A stretch of 64,000 bases of DNA, from the NCBI GenBank assembly GCA_021399435.1, contig JAJTUP010000001.1, positions 3,968,001-4,032,000 of the forward strand. The letters are read 5' to 3'. This DNA is from Diaporthe sp. PMI_573 (taxonomy: Eukaryota > Ascomycota > Sordariomycetes > Diaporthales > Diaporthaceae). Shown here piece after piece: positions 1 to 10,017 of the stretch. The notes under the pieces are model-generated. The model had not been told where the DNA came from, searched no databases, and saw only the letters and a program-made list of their open reading frames with translations. Numbering within the stretch: position 1 is the first letter of the stretch; every line of letters starts with the position of its first letter. A program made the translations under genes and the position numbers.

Positions 1-88
1 CCAGTCCAAATCTTCGAGAAACCCAAATCCAGTCCAGCCATTTTCCGACAAATCCAGTCCAATCCAAATTGCCTCCAATCCAATAACA

Positions 89-925
89 TCACTGACCACA
101 GCCGCAACGAAACCTTTGCAGGTGTGTTGTTTCGTGCCGCTGTAAACAGGTGCTGGATGCGAAATCTGCATTGCACTCATCGCACTTGTGGTAATACTGA
201 GGCATTTCCCAGTTCCCACTGTAGGTATCTTCGGCCAATGATCGCCCAGACAAATAGGCATCTTCTTGCTGGCGAGGTGCAGAGCGCGTCCCAATTGCCA
301 GCGTTTGCCATCTGTTTGCTGCATGCTGCGAAAGCGTTTGATTATCAGACGGGCGGGGCAAGCTGTGATGGGGTGAGAATAACCCCAGCCCAATCATGTT
401 CTCAAGACCGATGCCTCTTTTGGGCCCTGTTGTAGGCGCAGTTGTTGGATGGGGCATTAATAATCCACCAGAGTGGCCCGGATACATCCTTCGGGAGCCC
501 ATAGTACCGGTAACTTGCAAGTGATTCGCATTCTGCAGAGATGAACTTGCTGGAGTTGATGTGTTCGTTATCATAAATTCTGTTCGGGAAGAGCTACCCT
601 GGGGTGGCGAAACGTCTCCGAGTGGATGTGGTAGGATGAAAGGAAACGGTTGCCCGCGACGTGGTAGTACCGGCAGTGAGGTCGGCGCTGTCAGTCTGTC
701 ACCTTCGTGGTTGTCGGTAATTCGAGCAGTGCTTGATGTCTCAGTCCCGTTGTCACTGCCAACTGCACTGGTCGGTTGTGATTCGGATGCCTCACGTGGA
801 CCCATTCTGGTGGAACAAAACTCTTCCTTGGAGTCACTTGGTACTGAACCCCGGATTGAACAAATCTGGGTCGATCTCGATTGGGGTGGGACATCAGCCT
901 GACTTGCATTGTTCGTCCCAGTCAC
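89..925 (-). CDS. C2H2 zinc-finger protein, probably continuing past the left edge
   Basis: An open frame of 278 codons starts at 925. Most of the protein is Ser/Thr/Pro-rich and looks disordered. Near the C-terminus is one canonical C2H2 finger: Cys248 and Cys251, then His264 and His268 (C-x2-C-x12-H-x3-H). Two more cysteines at 274 and 276 look like the start of a second zinc site. The frame closes at 89, but the last codons contain a GTCAGT donor-like sequence, so an intron may begin there and the gene may continue leftwards out of the window. This would be a nuclear DNA-binding protein; targets cannot be inferred. It is divergent from the ankyrin gene, 1.7 kb away. The frame and finger are seen directly; the gene model and its truncation are inference. 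Confidence 0.6.
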   Translation of the reverse strand: MTGTNNASQADVPPQSRSTQICSIRGSVPSDSKEEFCSTRMGPREASESQPTSAVGSDNGTETSSTARITDNHEGDRLTAPTSLPVLPRRGQPFPFILPHPLGDVSPPQGSSSRTEFMITNTSTPASSSLQNANHLQVTGTMGSRRMYPGHSGGLLMPHPTTAPTTGPKRGIGLENMIGLGLFSPHHSLPRPSDNQTLSQHAANRWQTLAIGTRSAPRQQEDAYLSGRSLAEDTYSGNWEMPQYYHKCDECNADFASSTCLQRHETTHLQRFRCGCGQ

Positions 926-2623
926 TCCAATTTAAGTAAGCCAGGAAAGTGAGCAACTGCCCAAGCTGCTGCCGCCCTGGTCCATCCGGGGCTAGCTATT
1001 CTAGGTTTCCCAGGTCATCTATTTGCGTCTAGATCCATGGAAAACGCCTCACCGGTGATTCCAATGATGCAAGTGTGCGGTGCTAAGGATTTTGAATTTG
1101 TGGGACCCTCGCATCCGGTAGGGCGTTGCTTTGCCGCATTCATGCAGCCATGGCGACTCACATGATGGACCGCCGCTAGCTCTTACATCCGGAGACTGCC
1201 TGCCTCTGCAGCTTTTTCCCCGGATCCAGTCACCTCCTTGTCGAAGACACGCCTGCAGTAGCACAAGTGGGGTGTTGTGTGCGAACAAGGCCAAAGCGTT
1301 TGACTTGCTCCGACGAAGTGACTTCAAGTGTTTTCCACTTTACTGTTAAGCGTAAACGCCTTTGCCTCGCTGCTGGCTTCCCTCATCTCCTTCCGACGGA
1401 CAGCTATCGTATACGTGGCGCAGATCTCAACTTTAATCCTTTGAGCCAGCACTTGACCGCAACGAACTGAACTTGCTCACTCCACTTTCTGACTTCAGCG
1501 ACCGCCCGTGTGCTGCAAGTGCTCCAGTCTCAATTCTTCTTCACTGCTCGAGTGCATCGGTCTCAAATTCTCACGTTGCAAGTCCTTATAACCTCGGCAA
1601 AAGTCACCGATGTTCGGACACGTAACCGGACCTCGACTTTACTTCTCTGCTTGTAGGCCGGATGTATTTGTTGATCTGTGGCCCTGCAGGTTTTCTGTGC
1701 CGCAGTCGCATGCTTTCCAACCTTCAAAGAATAGTCGTTATTTAACTTTGCTATTGGAAACATATCAATGCAGAAGCGACCCCGGGGTAGTTTGAAGTAA
1801 GCCTGCCTTGGTGGCCGCAGTGTTTTATTTCTTAGGCCTACAAGCAACATGACCAAGAACAGTCGCATCAAAGAACCTCAAAGTTTGTCCGCCTCTAGAT
1901 TAAAGGTCTTTATCTGCAACCAAACATATCTAGTTGAACTTTGGCACTTTTAATGACGATACTAGTGTCTATGCCATCAGAAAAGATGCATGAGACCTTT
2001 GCATTGTACAATCAGCATCAGTTGGCATTGTAAGAGCTTGGTAGTCGCTTGTAATTGTATGACCATGTTTTGAATGGCAGACTATGGGAGGCACTAATCT
2101 CAGTCTGATAATTCGCCTGATTATTCACAGTTACCAAGGAAGGCTCTTCTATGTGAAAAACAGAGTCACTAAGCACCTCTGGTGCTGGGTCAGACGGCTG
2201 TGATTGTCCTATTGTTGTCTCTCAATTCACTACCAGTAGTATGGGATGGGCTTTGATTGTGCTGAATCTTTTATGCAGTGTAGGAAGTATGGGTCGCTGA
2301 TGTCTCATTGGAGAAATCATCTAATTTGCAGAGAATCTCGTTATACAGACTACCATTGTACTTTGTTCAAGTATTGCCTGATCAGCCTCAACACACTCTG
2401 CTGCTTAGAAGTCATCGTTGTTGCTATTGTCCATCCCAATTCAATTGAACAACTGCAGCCACCAAGAAGTTGACACTGGAATACTTAAGATCACGGTCTC
2501 TCACCTTGCGCGATCTTGTGTTTCGCCATCCAACCCAAGCTTCGATACACCCGGTCATCATCCTCAGAGCTGAGCTATTCCCACTACTACTTCTGCTACT
2601 ACTCCTACTACATAAGCTTCACC
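926..2623. other. Intergenic region between divergent genes
   Basis: There is no convincing coding frame on either strand; short frames lack family signatures and have no credible start context. The part from about 1.9 to 2.4 kb is AT-richer. The last 40 bases before the ankyrin start are a pyrimidine-rich CTA/CTT tract (about 2581-2613), typical of a fungal core promoter and 5' leader. It probably holds the promoters of both flanking genes. Confidence 0.5.
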
Positions 2624-3435
2624 ATGTCTAGCACCATCACTCCTCAAGATGGAATCGTGCTCATCCACCAGGCCCAGCGTGGTGACATCCAACAGCTACG
2701 ACAGACTCTGAACCACCTAGCCCAGCGTCAGGGTCCCAACGGCGTGGATCGGGCAGATATCCTCCTGCTCGCTAGGGATGAGGCTGGAAACAATGTTGTC
2801 CACGCTGCCTGCATCTACAACAACATGGGTGAGCTCAAACCGGACGATCTTTGATCGTATAGTAACTGACTCTGATTGGCAGACGTCGTGGACTTTGTCT
2901 ACGGCCTCGACGAGTTCACCCTGAAGCCCGGAGTCCGTCGCTCCATTTTCAACGCCAGAAATAATCTCGGAGATGCTCCGATCCACCAGGCGGCCCAGAA
3001 CAACTCGGTGGCTTGTGCCCGCGCGGTGATCCAACGCGGCGCAGAGGTCAACGCCGTTGGATCGTTCAGCCTCCACGCAACCCACTTCGCGGCAAGAGAC
3101 CGCTACCCTCAGATGCTCCGCCTACTACTACAGAACGGGGCATACCACAGCCCTATCACAATTTCACGAGATACGCCTGCCCACTTTGCCGCACGAAACC
3201 GAGACCTTCACTGTCTCAAGACTCTTCACGAGGCTGGTGCGCACCTGCGAGGCAGGAACAGTAAGCAAATATCACGCGAACTTCTCAATCCAATAAGAAA
3301 AGCGTTTTTCCTCCCTGTTCACAATGCTAACCACCTTCTGTAGTGGCGGATGAGTCACCAGCCATGATTGCTGAGAGACTCAGCAACGAAGAGATAATGA
3401 TTTGGATGAGGGAGCAAAACATCTTCGGGGTTTAG
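2624..3435 (+). CDS. Ankyrin-repeat protein (224 aa, three exons)
   Basis: Exons are 2624-2828, 2883-3260 and 3344-3435. Both junctions keep frame and the model gives 224 residues. Ankyrin repeats begin near residue 50 with a G-N-N-V-V-H-A-A core. They continue in exon 2 with G-D-A-P-I-H-Q-A-A, then A-T-H-F-A-A and D-T-P-A-H-F-A-A, each followed by the helix-turn pattern of the family. The third exon adds a short acidic helix and ends at TAG. There is no signal peptide or membrane segment, so it is probably a cytosolic or nuclear binding protein; the partner is unknown. The start is the first ATG after a pyrimidine-rich leader, in good ACC context. Intron 1 (54 nt) ends with a 13-base string also found at the 3' end of the family B introners (see findings). 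Confidence 0.85.
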
Positions 3436-4377
3436 CAGGGATCAAGAGCAGAGGATGGGATGGTCTTTGAGGTGGCAATGTTTCAGGGGAGGGTAGTCTG
3501 AGCTTTCGCCATGACGCGAATGAAGACAGGATTACTAAACAGTCACCTTGATGAGATAGCCAGAATTGGTCCCGGGGGTCTCTGATTGCGAATTGAATCT
3601 TTTCTCGGCGACGTTAGGAAGCCTAGGCTGGCGTGTTGCTACACAGTTGATGATTGCAATACAGTGTGGACCTAGCTCCAAGGCGTGAGGCATCGGGTTG
3701 TAAGGGGATTGCATCAACTCATTATTTTACCACGCATGATGTTCCTATGATCCTATCACCCATGCGAGGGGTTATGTGCCTTCAGAGCGCAGCCGCCTCA
3801 GAAATCTGGAATCGCGGGCACAATCCTAGTCAGAGGAGTCGTAGTCGTTTTTGATTGCTTGATGGGCGGGCATGAGCAAAATGGAAGAGAAGGGTAGGCT
3901 GGCCATCACCAAGTTTATTCTGGAATGAGAGGGAGTTTTTCGGTGTCTGGAAATTGAGACTCCAGCGCGGTTCACGACACGAGTTCGCTCTGGTCCGCAT
4001 CATCGAATCAGCTTTGAGACCAGGTCAGCGAACTTGATACCCTTCCTCATCTCCTGAGTCCGAGAGTCTAGAACAAGCCTTAAGAACGACGTTGGTGGTA
4101 TACTCTTGGTGTTTGGGTAAGCTTGTGAACCGAGGAGGAAGCTGACGTTGGTCCACAGAAAAGGCCCGCAAATGATGGAAGTGCCGCGCTTCGAGGAGCT
4201 GCCACTGGCAGTGCAGGCAGGCAGGCAGCAGCCATTTCGTAAGGCCGGACCCGCAGAAAACGGTGTTCAAATCACCTTCCACTCAGATGCCCTTTTAATG
4301 GTGAGCAAGTCGGCAAAACTTCAATCTCACCATCAAAACACTGCCATAAGCCACTCGGGGAGAAAATACCCAGAACG
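3436..4377. other. Intergenic region
   Basis: The 3' flank of the ankyrin gene and the upstream region of the receiver-domain gene. No supported gene, RNA or repeat was found; open frames are short and without motifs. Confidence 0.5.
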
Positions 4378-4905
4378 ATGTCGGAACACGAACAGGCACA
4401 GGAGGCTTCGCACACAGGCCAACACCCGTACAATACACCAGAAGCACAGAGAACAGAGGGCATAGTCCAGTCCCAGCCAAATTCCGAAGACTTGTCGACA
4501 AGAAAATTCGAACCGATTCATTTTCTCGTCGCCGACGACAACAAAACCATGAGACTCCTTATCACCAAGCTGATGGGTCGGTTGGGCCACGATTGTGACT
4601 TGGTGGTCAACGGCGAAGAAGCAGTCGAAGCATATAAGAAAGGGCACCAGGCCTATCAATGCGTCTTGATGGATGTTTCAATGCCCGTCATGGGTGGTAG
4701 TGAGGCCATGAGGCTTATTCGCACATTTGAAGAGGAAAACAGTTTGACACCCGGCAATATCGTGGCTCTTACTGCTGGGATGCGATTCGCAGAGGACAAG
4801 GAAAGAATGCGCAAGCTCGGGTACACTACGGCGTTACGAAGGCCCTTCCGCCCGAACGATCTGAACAGTCTTTTAGATGAGCTGGGTCTTCTCCGCGAGA
4901 TTTGA
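4378..4905 (+). CDS. Stand-alone response-regulator receiver domain protein
   Basis: An intronless frame of 175 aa. Residues 1-45 are polar and disordered. Residues 47-175 form a CheY-type receiver domain of the kind found in fungal two-component signalling. The acidic pair is Asp53-Asp54, the predicted phospho-acceptor is Asp99 (in L-M-D-V-S-M-P-V-M), and the switch Thr is 132 (A-L-T-A). The near-invariant Lys of the K-P motif is replaced by Arg155 (R-R-P-F). There is no kinase, HPt or DNA-binding domain, so this is neither a typical hybrid kinase nor an Ssk1/Skn7/Rim15 type. It may take phosphate from an HPt protein, or be a decayed hybrid-kinase receiver kept as a binding module. The domain call is firm; the role is inference. 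Confidence 0.88.
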   Translation: MSEHEQAQEASHTGQHPYNTPEAQRTEGIVQSQPNSEDLSTRKFEPIHFLVADDNKTMRLLITKLMGRLGHDCDLVVNGEEAVEAYKKGHQAYQCVLMDVSMPVMGGSEAMRLIRTFEEENSLTPGNIVALTAGMRFAEDKERMRKLGYTTALRRPFRPNDLNSLLDELGLLREI

Positions 4906-5930
4906 GCGGAAGCTCTGCCCCGCTGGTCGAAGGAAGTAGTCACGGTCTTCCACATTTGGAAGTAACTTAGGAATGAAGTCTGAGAGAATGATATTACTGC
5001 TTCGACTGTTCCATGATTTTGTCTAGCGGTATTACGTGCTCTGAATTGTTGTGTCAAAAATTTCGCCAGGGTGATGCGAGGTGGTCAAGGGTCGGGGTCA
5101 TCAAACTGTAAAAGCAAGAAGCAAGGTCAGCTTTAATATTTCGAAGAGTCCGAGAGACACCCAGAATTGCCGTAAAGCAGCGCATGGCCTGAAGTATTCT
5201 CATTTGGCGTCTCCTGAGTCATCGCATGGCTCGTTCTCCGAGTCCATTGGAGGTAGCAACCTTCCGTCTATGAACCTTGCGGGCCATGTTTTGGGATTCG
5301 TGGCCAAGTGATTATGCAAGCACTATCAGAAAGTACTGAACCTATTTCCAAGAGCAAACCGTCCTCGCGTCCTATAAGTACTAGTTACACGATGTTGTAC
5401 CAGCGCTTGAGGTTCCTAAAGCCCGTCTAATTATGGGCTGGAATTTCATATTCTGGGTCGGTGAGCGAACACGAATTACTCCATTCCAAGATTGCCGAAG
5501 CACACCTAGGTACTGTTCGAGCCCAGCATCTCCAACAGGCAGCATACCTCTGGACTTCGACGTCTTCAGGTAAGCCATATACCACGTGAGTTCATCCCGC
5601 TCGCTTGCGGAAGCCCCTTTCGGAATAGTGCGTAGGCACCCGCGCAGACAGGCTTATCGTAGTACGTGCCACACTTGGCCCCCAGGCAACAAGCAGGAAG
5701 GATTTCTTCTCATTTCCCGGTAAAAAAATGGAAGAGCCTTTGATTTGATGTGGCCAGTAGCTTTATAAAGAGGTGAAGAGCTGCCACGAGCAGGCGCAGC
5801 GCCAAGCATTTTTGACCATTCCACGTTCTTTGGAGAGAAAGTCCCTGGCTCAGATATACACAGCCTCGCACAAGACTACGCACACAAAAGTCAAGACGTC
5901 CAGTCAAACCAGTCCACAGAAGATCTCAAC
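4906..5930. other. Intergenic region with a TATA-like element
   Basis: No gene is supported. A TATA-like TTTATAAAG lies at 5762-5770, about 160 bases upstream of the small membrane protein start, and could be its core promoter. Confidence 0.4.
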
Positions 5931-6314
5931 ATGTCCTACAACAGTCCCACAATCCAGAACGGTCATCTACATAGAGCCCATCGGCGCAATGCCTACTTCA
6001 GCGGCCGGTTGTACCGGGTCTCGGAACTCATCCAGCATCCGACTCGAATCACTTTCCGCGAGTTATGCTTCTTAATATGGCTCATCTATGCCCTGATTCG
6101 CGGAGTCTACTGCCTCAGGAGCATCCAGACTTTGCTCGGATATGTGGATGTGAGCCGCTTATGCGGTCCGGGGGAAAGCTTCTACAGCTGTAGCCACACA
6201 GTGGCTTGGAGAGTTTTTTATATCATTTGGAGATGGATGGCAGAAGTTGTTCCCTGGGCCATTTTCTGCGTGGCAGTGGTGTTTCTGGGCGACGTGTTGA
6301 TCAACTTGAAATGA
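5931..6314 (+). CDS. Small hypothetical membrane protein (127 aa)
   Basis: A single open frame. The N-terminal 40 residues are polar and basic. Hydrophobic segments follow at about residues 45-63 (L-C-F-L-I-W-L-I-Y core) and 104-124 (V-P-W-A-I-F-C-V-A-V-V-F-L), with an amphipathic aromatic stretch at about 91-102. Two Cys near residues 82 and 90 could form a luminal disulphide. I do not recognise the family. The ATG sits about 160 bases downstream of a TATA-like box. Support comes from the frame, the membrane pattern and the promoter spacing. It could be a lineage-restricted gene or a chance frame. Confidence 0.5.
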   Translation: MSYNSPTIQNGHLHRAHRRNAYFSGRLYRVSELIQHPTRITFRELCFLIWLIYALIRGVYCLRSIQTLLGYVDVSRLCGPGESFYSCSHTVAWRVFYIIWRWMAEVVPWAIFCVAVVFLGDVLINLK

Positions 6315-6647
6315 CTGATGGATTGGCTACAGTAATCGTGCCGGTGGAAACGCGCATAGTGGCAATTTGGATTCGCCTTTTGAACTAATGAAACCCGGAG
6401 GGAAAGATAGGCTATTATTGATTCACTGCGTAGCCTTAAGCAACGACACTACGGTTGCTCCAAAATTGCAGTAATCTACCAATGCCCACCACCGTGCTCT
6501 AGCTACAAAGGGAATATGTGAGGCAACTGAGCCCGGACAAAATCAGTACAGAATGAAGCCGCAAAGGAGCACCAAAATTGCCAGCAATCTTTTCAGTCGC
6601 AACGTTCGAAACTTACCCCCATCCTCGCCAAAGGTGCATTGTTTGTA
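6315..6647. other. Short intergenic region between convergent genes
   Basis: Shared 3' flank of the small membrane protein and the secreted protein. Nothing else is seen. Confidence 0.4.
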
Positions 6648-9097
6648 TCAGTTGTCGACGGCTCGTATCCACTCAGTAATAGTTGTCGTGACCAAAACAA
6701 TGTTCCCGTCATATCCCATATCAGTTCCCGTAGTAGTTGTGGCGTCGCCCTGCTCATGCACCCGGCTTGGCCAATCCGCATGCCATTCCGGCCGTACACC
6801 TGGATCGCCATACATGGCTGCCAGATCCGCTGCTACGTTGTCAATGATATTCGCTGACGATAAGCTGATAATTGGAGGAGGAGAAAGCTGGTAGCCTCTG
6901 TCACTGGCACTGGCGAGCCCATGATGCATGTCGAAGGCCGGAAACTCAAGGCCTGTAGTTGTTCCAGGGCCGACCACGTACGTGCTTGGAGAGAACCATC
7001 CTTCACCGAGAACATGCGTAACCGTAACGGTGGGAATTTCTTCATGAACCACGGTGTGTGGGGACGCCATAGTCGTTGTTAAGGTCGTGGTTGTGAAAGA
7101 ATCATCAGTTGTTGGCATTGGAATATGCACCATGCCTGTCTCCTCAATTCCGAAAATCCCCAGTGTTGGCAGACCATGAAGCCATGAATTGAATGGCGCA
7201 AAGAAGGACTCGAAGGCCGTCGCGATCTGTAGAAGGAAGTTATCTGTCGGATTGGCCTTGCGACGCGGCAGTTCGACGATCGATGCCGTTACAGACGCGG
7301 CGAGATTTATAGCCAAGGAAGGGGGCGGCTTGGTGATGAATGAGCCGAGCGTCTTGGTCCCTAATGGCCCACTGTCCTCAATGACCAGATCGTCAGAGTC
7401 GAAAGCATGCATGACGTCGCACGCCGCCGCTCCGACGTCGCCAACGGCTTCTTTGAGTGCGTCTTCAACCTGTCTCATGAATGCGAAGCCAAGACCAAGA
7501 GCAGGATCAGCGCCAGGGAACAGTTCAGTGAGTGAGTCACCAGCCAGGGCAAGGAATGGGCTCAGCGTTGCCAGGATCTCAGTAGTGTTCTGAGGTGTGG
7601 TGGACGGGGAGTTGATATCGGCGAGCCAAGTGCTGAGCCTGGCTGCACAAGCGGCGGCGCCGCCTTCGGGTGGAGGATAGGAACAGGACCATGTAATGTT
7701 GTCCGTGTTTTTCCCTGCTGCACTAGACACCACTGTGCACATCGAGTTTCCGAAAATGAGACTGGGATTGAAGTCTGGCGTGTTCAAATAATTGTCGAGA
7801 GATATATCAACAGTAAAGGCGCTTGAATTGAGCGCATCTCGTCTCGTCTCGACCCTCAAATCTGTTGCGCGTTTCGCGGCACCTCCGGCGACAGAACCGG
7901 CTTGGCTGTAGAAGTTGTCGATCAGAACCTCCGAGAGTAGGCTGCAGTTCCCTTTGTACAGTGACATCCCTGAGCCCTCAAAAACCAACGCATTGTCTCC
8001 GGGGATTTGCAGCCCGAGCTGACCACTGATTGGATTGTCGGGAGACAAGTCTAGAATGTATGACTCTCCGCTAGCAAGGGCCCCAATGTACTGAGGGTTC
8101 GTGGCATTTTCCCCAAATGAAAGGAACATGGGGTTGTTCAGATCGACCGTGTCTTGCGGGGTGACTGCTACGGCCACTAGATCCATGGAAGCCGGGGGCG
8201 TTGGAAGGGAGTAGCACGATGTTGGTGAACGGGGAACAAGGACTGTGACGCCCGTCAAGGTTAGGCTGCTCAAAGTAATGGTCGAGTAGGTTGTCAGAAC
8301 CTGCGAGGACGTGCCAAGGGAGGCGCCAGGGGGAGGTATTGTTGAGATGACAGCGGGTGAAGATGTGCCAAAACTGATTAGTGCGGCAGACGATGCAAGA
8401 CCCATTTCGGAGCTGTCAAGGCTGAAGTTCGCAGGCAACGCTTCCGGAATACCCGAAGTCGTCAGAGCCGAGGAAGCAGCAGTAGGAGCGATTGTTGAAG
8501 AGATCACCTCGATGCTGTCGTCGGTGCCTACGGCGACAGAGAGAGCAACAGAGCTGGTGGTCAAAGAGACGGTGTTGGTCGAGGACAGCAGTGGACCAAG
8601 ACCACCGGACAGAGAAACAGCAGACGCAACCGTAGGCACTGCCGACGTCCCCGCCAGCGGATTTGTAGGAAGGCTCGACATCGATTCCGGCCATGGAGAG
8701 GATACGAGAGATATCGAGACCGGATTTGAGGCTTCGGAGGATGGAGGACCCGGAAGCGGGAACGTGCCGGTCAGGGTCGAGGTCCAAAGTGAGGGCTCGA
8801 CTACGCCTGGTGTAGATCCTCCCAGGACTGAAACGACTGCCGGAGTAGAGACAGTACCAGGGGTCTCAGAGAGCATTGAGAATGGCTTTGCTTGATCAGA
8901 TAGAAGCTTCTTGGAAGGGGCTGATGGCCACTCACGGGAATGTCAGCTGGCATCAGAGTCGACTTGGACAAGGACTCGGAACATTCGCATGCCGTGAAGA
9001 CTGTCTGGGTGACATAGACAGTTTGTGCATCAGCAAGCCAAGCGATGAGCGAGCCTGCGATGATGGCTGAGAGAGGCAGGCTGCTAAGTGGCGCCAT
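6648..9097 (-). CDS. Large Ser/Thr-rich secreted protein (799 aa, two exons)
   Basis: Exon 1 is 8936-9097 and exon 2 is 6648-8885. The 50-nt intron has a GTGAGT donor and the junction is phase 0. Translation begins with a clear signal peptide (M-A-P-L-S-S-L-P, hydrophobic core, cleavage likely after A-D-A at about residue 24). The start at 9097 was chosen for that reason; an ATG three codons upstream is also possible. Residues 30-45 (Y-V-T-Q-T-V-F) and the C-terminal region (T-T-T-T-L-T-T-T; V-T-V-T-H-V) resemble beta-rich Thr repeats of fungal surface proteins. Residues about 60-270 are very Ser/Thr/Pro-rich, fitting heavy O-glycosylation, and about 270-620 look folded with several Cys. No catalytic motif or GPI signal was recognised. 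Likely a cell-wall or extracellular protein of unknown function. Confidence 0.8.
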
Positions 9098-9788
9098 GAC
9101 GAGCATCAAGCTGAGCAGGAGCGTGCTGCAGGGCAGACGATCAACGTCTGAGAGTCGTTGTCTTTTGGAGAAGGGGAAAACAGAGGCAGAAGCAATAGCA
9201 AGGGGCACCAGCAAAAGGGAGTGCAAAATTGAGACGAATGGATGCGATTGTACGATGAGGATGAATTGGCCCCAGAGATGAGGCCGACCGATCGCTAAAG
9301 TATGAGCAAGAGATCTCATGAGCAAATCGAGCAAACAGAGACCTGCGACTTCCTGGATTTGTCCAATGGCGCTTAAGGAAGCTGCACCTCACCAGTACCA
9401 TTTCGCCATGGAAGGAGCGTGCCAGAATATGTTCACTTGTGCACGGATATGCAGGTTCCTCTCATGTCAACTAAATGGAAAACCAGACACAAGGCCGAAA
9501 AGTGCATATTGCACCATGCAACCTTGCAACCGTTGAAGACACCTCACGAGGGTCTGAAGCGATGAAGGGGAGGCCTTGGCCATCAGGTACGGTGTGAGTC
9601 TGGGCAGGCAATTGCACGGGATCTTGAACGCAAAAAAGAACCTATTCAAGGCTGAGGGTCAACCGATATGCCATTGGGAGATGTATATGGAGGCCAGGCA
9701 CGATATCAACATCTCTGCCCAATCCGTTCCTAGGCACGAGTAACTAGAGCTAGCTCGGTACGAGAGAGCGCGGGTCCTGGGGGAGTGG

Positions 9789-9793
9789 CCAAT
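9789..9793 (+). promoter_or_regulatory. CCAAT box upstream of RPL23
   Basis: GGCCAATCAG lies about 225 bases upstream of the RPL23 start. CCAAT boxes at this distance are bound by the HAP/AtfB-type CCAAT-binding complex in filamentous fungi. Binding here is inferred from sequence only. Confidence 0.4.
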
Positions 9794-9821
9794 CAGACAC
9801 AACAAAGTGGGACCACTCCTT

Positions 9822-9837
9822 ATCAGCACGTGCTGAT
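9822..9837. promoter_or_regulatory. 16-bp perfect palindrome with CACGTG core
   Basis: ATCAGCACGTGCTGAT reads identically on both strands and lies about 180 bases upstream of RPL23. CACGTG is the canonical bHLH E-box. The symmetric extension on both sides suggests a dimeric regulator site rather than a chance hexamer. It could serve either divergent gene. Confidence 0.45.
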
Positions 9838-10017
9838 TGCACTAACAATTTCGAGCAGCCCTACGCAAAAATTCCACAGCCAAATTTCTGCTGCAATGCA
9901 TCTCTGAGCGACCGGCCGCCCCCCCCCACACCCCTTCGACCACGACATCGCGACATCGTACCGAACCTCGGCCATTTTCTCCCACCGACAAGTCGATACC
10001 CCCCCAAATAACTCAAA

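Larger units (their letters stand above)
9098..10017. other. Divergent promoter region of the secreted protein and RPL23 genes
   Basis: About 0.9 kb without a supported gene. It holds a CCAAT box at 9789-9793, a 16-bp perfect palindrome with a CACGTG core at 9822-9837, and a C-run near 9920 in the RPL23 leader. Confidence 0.5.

Noticed and set aside
8311..8895. 194-codon plus-strand frame
   Set aside because: Antisense to the Ser/Thr-rich secreted protein; acidic low-complexity translation without motifs.
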